Source: an uncultured Mycoplasmatota bacterium
GTDB taxonomy: Bacteria > Bacillota_I > Bacilli_A > RF39 > UBA660
DNA length: 33,579 bases
Direction: 5' to 3'
Assembly: GCA_900549285.1 (NCBI GenBank)
Contig: URNW01000016.1
Coordinates: forward strand, 1 to 33,579
Both the position numbers and the translations under genes were made by a program. Of this stretch, positions 30,540 to 33,579 are shown piece by piece. How positions within the stretch are numbered: the first letter of the stretch is position 1; every line of letters begins with the position of its first letter. The notes beneath the pieces are model-generated. The model did no database searches, was not told the DNA's origin, and saw only the letters and a program-made list of their open reading frames with translations.

Positions 30540-31386
30540 AACAATTATAAAAATAATAATTTTAGTTATACTTCTAGCAGCATTGATAACAGTTTTAATT
30601 TTAGGATTTACAAAAAAATTAAACTTTTCATTTGAAAATAAAACAGACATTATCTATAATGAATCATTTGATAATATTACAAGTATTGAAACAGATTTAA
30701 CAAGTTATGATATTGAAGTAAAAAAAAGTGATACGGATAAATTAAAAGTTGAAGTAAGTGGAAATGAAAAATATACCGAAAGTATTAAAGTAACAGCAGA
30801 AAATGGCAAGTTAATGATTACTCAAAAATCATCAAAAATGTGTGTTGGATTATGCCTCTTTGATGAAATAATCACAATTTATCTTCCAAATGATAATAAA
30901 GTAGAGCTAAACCATCATTCTAGCTCTGGAAATATTGATATTGAAGCAGAATTAATGAATGGAAATATAAAAACAACAAGTGGTGATATAAAAATAAATT
31001 TTCTTAATGAAGGAATTATAAATTCTACTAGTGGAAATATAACAATTAAAGAAGGAAATAATTTAGAAGTATCATCAACAAGTGGGGATATTACAATTAA
31101 TAAAGCAAATGAGTTAAAAACGGTATCTAAAAGTGGAAACCAAAATATTGGAAAACTAATGAACAAAGCAAATATAAAGGCAACAAGTGGAGATATAGAA
31201 ATTACTGAGTTTTATATAAAAGAAAATTCTAGTATTGAAGCTACTAGTGGTAATATCGAGGTAAAACTAAAAAATAAAGCTTTTATTAGTCCAAAAACTA
31301 CAAGCGGAGATATTGATATTGTAAATACCAATGAATCAGTAGTATTAAATATTAAAACAACAAGTGGGGATATCACTGTTAAATAA
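30529..31386 (+). CDS. Membrane-anchored DUF4097 beta-helix protein
   Basis: An N-terminal span (about 5-27) anchors a long extracytoplasmic beta-rich domain. From about residue 128 on, a short repeat based on TSGDI/TSGNI recurs about nine times at 16-20 residue spacing, as in DUF4097 proteins, which are thought to form a right-handed beta-helix. LiaG and related envelope-stress proteins belong to this group. The CVGLC pair (about 105-109) could form a disulfide. The gene overlaps the XRE regulator by 11 bases with TTAGGAGG upstream, so the pair forms one unit. The function is not established. Confidence 0.8.
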   Translation: MKNKTIIKIIILVILLAALITVLILGFTKKLNFSFENKTDIIYNESFDNITSIETDLTSYDIEVKKSDTDKLKVEVSGNEKYTESIKVTAENGKLMITQKSSKMCVGLCLFDEIITIYLPNDNKVELNHHSSSGNIDIEAELMNGNIKTTSGDIKINFLNEGIINSTSGNITIKEGNNLEVSSTSGDITINKANELKTVSKSGNQNIGKLMNKANIKATSGDIEITEFYIKENSSIEATSGNIEVKLKNKAFISPKTTSGDIDIVNTNESVVLNIKTTSGDITVK

Positions 31387-31419
31387 CAAAATTGTAATAT
31401 GATATTAATAACCCAAGAA

Positions 31420-31448
31420 TTGAAGAAAAAATAAAATTATGATAAAAT
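31420..31448 (+). promoter_or_regulatory. Promoter of the DUF975-CmpB fusion gene
   Basis: TTGAAG (31420-31425), 17 bases and TAAAAT (31443-31448), with TGA in the extended -10 position. Confidence 0.68.
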
Positions 31449-31473
31449 AAAATAATGAATTGGGGTAAGTAGT

Positions 31474-33060
31474 ATGTTTAGTAGAAGTAAACTTAAAAAG
31501 CAAGGAAAATCAGCTTTCTACCGTAATTGGAAATCTTGTATTATAATTTGTTTTATTTACACTCTTTTAGTAGGTGGAACAATTATTAAAATCAATTATC
31601 AAGTGAAAGATTATTCAAATAATGTTCAAAATATAAAAATAAATAATATTAATAATATAAATGCTGATAATAATTCTGATATTGTAAATGAATTTATTAA
31701 AGGTTTAAATGGCGAAGAAAAAAAACAATACCCTGAATTTTTTAGTAGTGCTACTAAAGGTGTTTTAGGTTCATTAGCAAATAATGTTTCTAGATCTGGC
31801 TCTTACTTATTCGGCTTCTTAAATGCTATAAATCAAGCTTTATTTAAAGATCGAATATGGGCAAGTATTATTATCATTATTGGCGCAGTTATATCCTTAA
31901 TTTATTGGATATTTGTAAGTAAAGTTCTAGAAGTAGGACTAGCTAGATTTTTTCTTGAAAATAAAAAATATACAAAAACAAGAGCTAATAAACTATTACT
32001 CCCATATAAATTAAAAAAAACAACCCATGTGGCTTATACCATGTTTTTAAAAAATATTTACACAATTTTATGGAGTTTTACAATAGTAGGTGGGTTTATT
32101 AAGCATTATTCTTATTCTTTAGTACCATATATTTTAGCCGAAAATCCTAATATGAAAACGAAAGATATAATAAAACTTTCTCGGGAAATGATGAATGGAT
32201 ATAAATGGGAAATGTTTAAACTAGATTTATCTTTTATTGGCTATTATTTATTAGGGTTAATAACTTTTAATATATCCAACTTAGTTTTTACAAATCCCTA
32301 TATGAATAGTACCAAAGCAGAATATTATATGTATATAAGAGAAATATCAAAAACTAAAGGAATTGAAAATGTAGAATTTTTAAAGGATATAAACCTAGAA
32401 GGAGAAGTCGTATTAGAAGAGTATCCTTTATATGAATATATGCTTAAATCAACCAAAGAGCATAAATGGTTAAAATTAAATTATAAAAGAAAATATTCTA
32501 TAACGGATATTATATTAATATTTTTTATCATAGCATGTATTGGCTATATTTGGGAAGTATTGCTTCATTTGTTTCAGTATGGTGAATTTGTAAAAAGAGG
32601 AACACTTCAAGGTCCTTGGCTACCAATATATGGAGCAGGAGCTATAGCCATGTTAGTTTTATTAAAACCATTCCGCAAAAATCCATTTGTTTACTTTATT
32701 TTAGCAATGCTTTTAAGTGGAGTGATTGAATACGGAACAAGTGTATACTTAGAATTAGTACATCATATGTCATGGTGGGATTATCACGGATTTTTCTTAA
32801 ATATTAATGGAAGAGTATGTTTAGAAGGTCTATTATTATTTGCAACAGGTGGAATTGTAGTAACTTATTTTATTGCTCCAATCCTTGCAAATTTACTGGA
32901 TAAAATAAGTAAAAAAATAAAGATAATCCTATGTATAATCTTAGTTAGTTTAATTGCTTTTGATTTCTATTACTCTGGAAAACATCCCAATATGGGTGAG
33001 GGAGTAACAAACGAAATAACGGAGTCAAAATTAGAAGAATATATAAAAAATAAGAGTTAA
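31474..33060 (+). CDS. DUF975-CmpB (ABC-transporter type IV-like) fusion membrane protein
   Basis: Residues 1-300 match DUF975: the SRSKLKKQGKSAFYRNW start, LWSFTIVGGFIKHYSYSLVPYIL, and the SREMMNGYKWEMFKLDLSFIGYYLLG block. A soluble linker (about 300-340) leads to a CmpB-type putative ABC-transporter domain (about 345-505): CIGYIWEVLLH, KRGTLQGPWLPIYGAGA, SGVIEYGTSVYLE, SWWDYHGFFLNINGRVCLEG. The two families are usually found as separate proteins; both are uncharacterised polytopic membrane proteins. No ATPase is nearby. The promoter is 26 bases before the ATG and a bidirectional terminator follows the stop. Confidence 0.8.
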   Translation: MFSRSKLKKQGKSAFYRNWKSCIIICFIYTLLVGGTIIKINYQVKDYSNNVQNIKINNINNINADNNSDIVNEFIKGLNGEEKKQYPEFFSSATKGVLGSLANNVSRSGSYLFGFLNAINQALFKDRIWASIIIIIGAVISLIYWIFVSKVLEVGLARFFLENKKYTKTRANKLLLPYKLKKTTHVAYTMFLKNIYTILWSFTIVGGFIKHYSYSLVPYILAENPNMKTKDIIKLSREMMNGYKWEMFKLDLSFIGYYLLGLITFNISNLVFTNPYMNSTKAEYYMYIREISKTKGIENVEFLKDINLEGEVVLEEYPLYEYMLKSTKEHKWLKLNYKRKYSITDIILIFFIIACIGYIWEVLLHLFQYGEFVKRGTLQGPWLPIYGAGAIAMLVLLKPFRKNPFVYFILAMLLSGVIEYGTSVYLELVHHMSWWDYHGFFLNINGRVCLEGLLLFATGGIVVTYFIAPILANLLDKISKKIKIILCIILVSLIAFDFYYSGKHPNMGEGVTNEITESKLEEYIKNKS

Positions 33061-33078
33061 AACAACCCTTATTTTTTA
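33045..33078. terminator. Bidirectional terminator at the end of the fusion gene
   Basis: AAAAAATAAG...GTT and AAC...CTTATTTTTT form a hairpin with one A-C mismatch, with A and T runs on both sides. It overlaps the stop codons of both converging genes. Confidence 0.7.
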
Positions 33079-33317
33079 TTTAAAATACTTTCAGGATAAG
33101 GTTTTCTTTCATCTGTAATTCCTAAAAGATAATCGACACTAGTATGATAAAATTGTGCAAGTTTAATTAATAAATCAATTGGTATTTGTCTTTTACCTAA
33201 CTCATAATAACTATAAGCAACTTGAGAAACATTAAGAATTTTAGCAATATCATTTTGCTTAAAGTCTTGATTTTCTCTTAAATCTCTCAAACGCTCAAAT
33301 CTTGTATCTTCTTTCAT
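33069..33317 (-). CDS. Small XRE-family transcriptional regulator
   Basis: The 82-residue protein is almost entirely a Cro/C1-type helix-turn-helix: RLRDLRENQDFKQNDIAKIL, SQVAYSYYELGKRQIP and LAQFYHTSVDYLLG. Stand-alone regulators of this size bind DNA as dimers; the targets are unknown. GAGGTATAAAAT precedes the ATG at 33317. It is divergent from the small ORF at 33476, whose promoter (33362-33389) it could control. The promoter of this gene itself is unclear. Confidence 0.85.
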   Translation of the reverse strand: MKEDTRFERLRDLRENQDFKQNDIAKILNVSQVAYSYYELGKRQIPIDLLIKLAQFYHTSVDYLLGITDERKPYPESILNKK

Positions 33318-33361
33318 ATTTTATACCTCAAAGCAATTTTAAAATAAAACAAAAAGTTATA

Positions 33362-33389
33362 TTGATTTTTAAAACAGATGTTATATAAT
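33362..33389 (+). promoter_or_regulatory. Sigma-A promoter near the right edge
   Basis: TTGATT (33362-33367), 16 bases and TATAAT (33384-33389). It reads toward the right end of the window. Confidence 0.6.
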
Positions 33390-33475
33390 AACGGCAATGT
33401 ATACCATATTGTTTTAAATATACATGTTTTTATAATCAAAATAAATGAAGTATAGCATCACAAAGGAGAATAACT

Positions 33476-33520
33476 ATGAAATTAGAGGTATTAAAAAGAA
33501 ATCATTTGAAAAAGAAATAA
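33476..33520 (+). CDS. Short ORF or leader peptide at the right edge, unresolved
   Basis: ATG 33476 has an excellent AAGGAG site (33463-33468) but encodes only 14 residues, rich in Lys. In another frame an ATG at 33445 without a binding site opens a frame that runs to the end of the window (MKYSITKENN..., later FEKEITIVTIPPF). Either the short ORF is a leader, or a longer gene is frameshifted. The window ends too soon to decide. Confidence 0.35.
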   Translation: MKLEVLKRNHLKKK

Positions 33521-33579
33521 CAATCGTTACTATTCCACCTTTTCTAGCCAAAGGAATATACTTCTTTTTTCTCTCATCA

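Noticed and set aside
30930..31386. Repeated TSGDI-coding units as a possible DNA repeat array or CRISPR
   Set aside because: The repeats are conserved at the protein level only, with differing DNA and spacing; they belong to a DUF4097 beta-helix.

Overview
The window is AT-rich DNA (roughly 28% GC by eye) from a low-GC Firmicute. TGA is used as a stop codon (for example at 22086-22088 and 23059-23061), so this is not Mycoplasma code 4. Most promoters are sigma-A type (TTGACA-like, 17 nt, TATAAT). Many genes share a GGTGA Shine-Dalgarno signal 5-8 nt before the start. Gene content (MurG/MurB/FtsQ, QueH, YutD, a YutI-like protein, a SpoVID-like protein and CotS-type coat proteins) points to Bacilli, probably an uncultured gut lineage near the Mollicutes/Erysipelotrichia-type Bacilli. 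That placement is inference.

Layout. 1-716 is the 3' end of a surface protein with a C-type-lectin-like (DUF6273-like) end. 981-4792 is a cell-wall and division operon: murG, murB, ftsQ/divIB, queH and a membrane protein. It ends in a terminator shared with a convergent GspE/PilB-type ATPase (4804-6009, minus). 6124-10416 holds an unknown gene, an RlmCD/TrmA-family methyltransferase, a divergent RdgB/HAM1 protein, a DUF6512-like membrane protein and a GNAT-like acyltransferase. 10590-13246 pairs a PdaC-like polysaccharide deacetylase with a membrane O-acyltransferase. 13337-17587 is an operon of a propionate CoA-transferase-like enzyme and an OpuC-type quaternary-amine ABC transporter whose permease and binding protein are fused. 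A short gene for ribosomal protein bL28 lies on the minus strand at 17607-17768.

17969-23287 is the most distinctive part. A SpoVID-like protein (SPOCS plus LysM) is followed by a YsxE-like protein, the order known from Bacillus subtilis, and is preceded by a good match to a sporulation sigma-E promoter. A small structured RNA, a tail-anchored protein, YutD, a coiled-coil protein, a YutH-like coat protein and a YutI/NifU-like protein follow. Both CotS-type proteins have degenerate kinase catalytic loops. Together they suggest an endospore-forming organism, or one keeping part of the coat programme.

23370-28043 carries an S1-domain protein, a tRNA-Leu(UAA) on the minus strand, a Ser-fMet-Asp-Phe tRNA operon on the plus strand, an operon ending with a D,D-carboxypeptidase and an unknown gene, and a tRNA-Leu(GAG). 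28284-33317 has a HAD phosphatase with an EamA transporter, an XRE regulator with membrane segments overlapping a DUF4097 repeat protein, a DUF975-CmpB fusion membrane protein and a small XRE regulator. The right edge cuts off an unresolved gene start. No insertion sequence, CRISPR array or prophage was seen.
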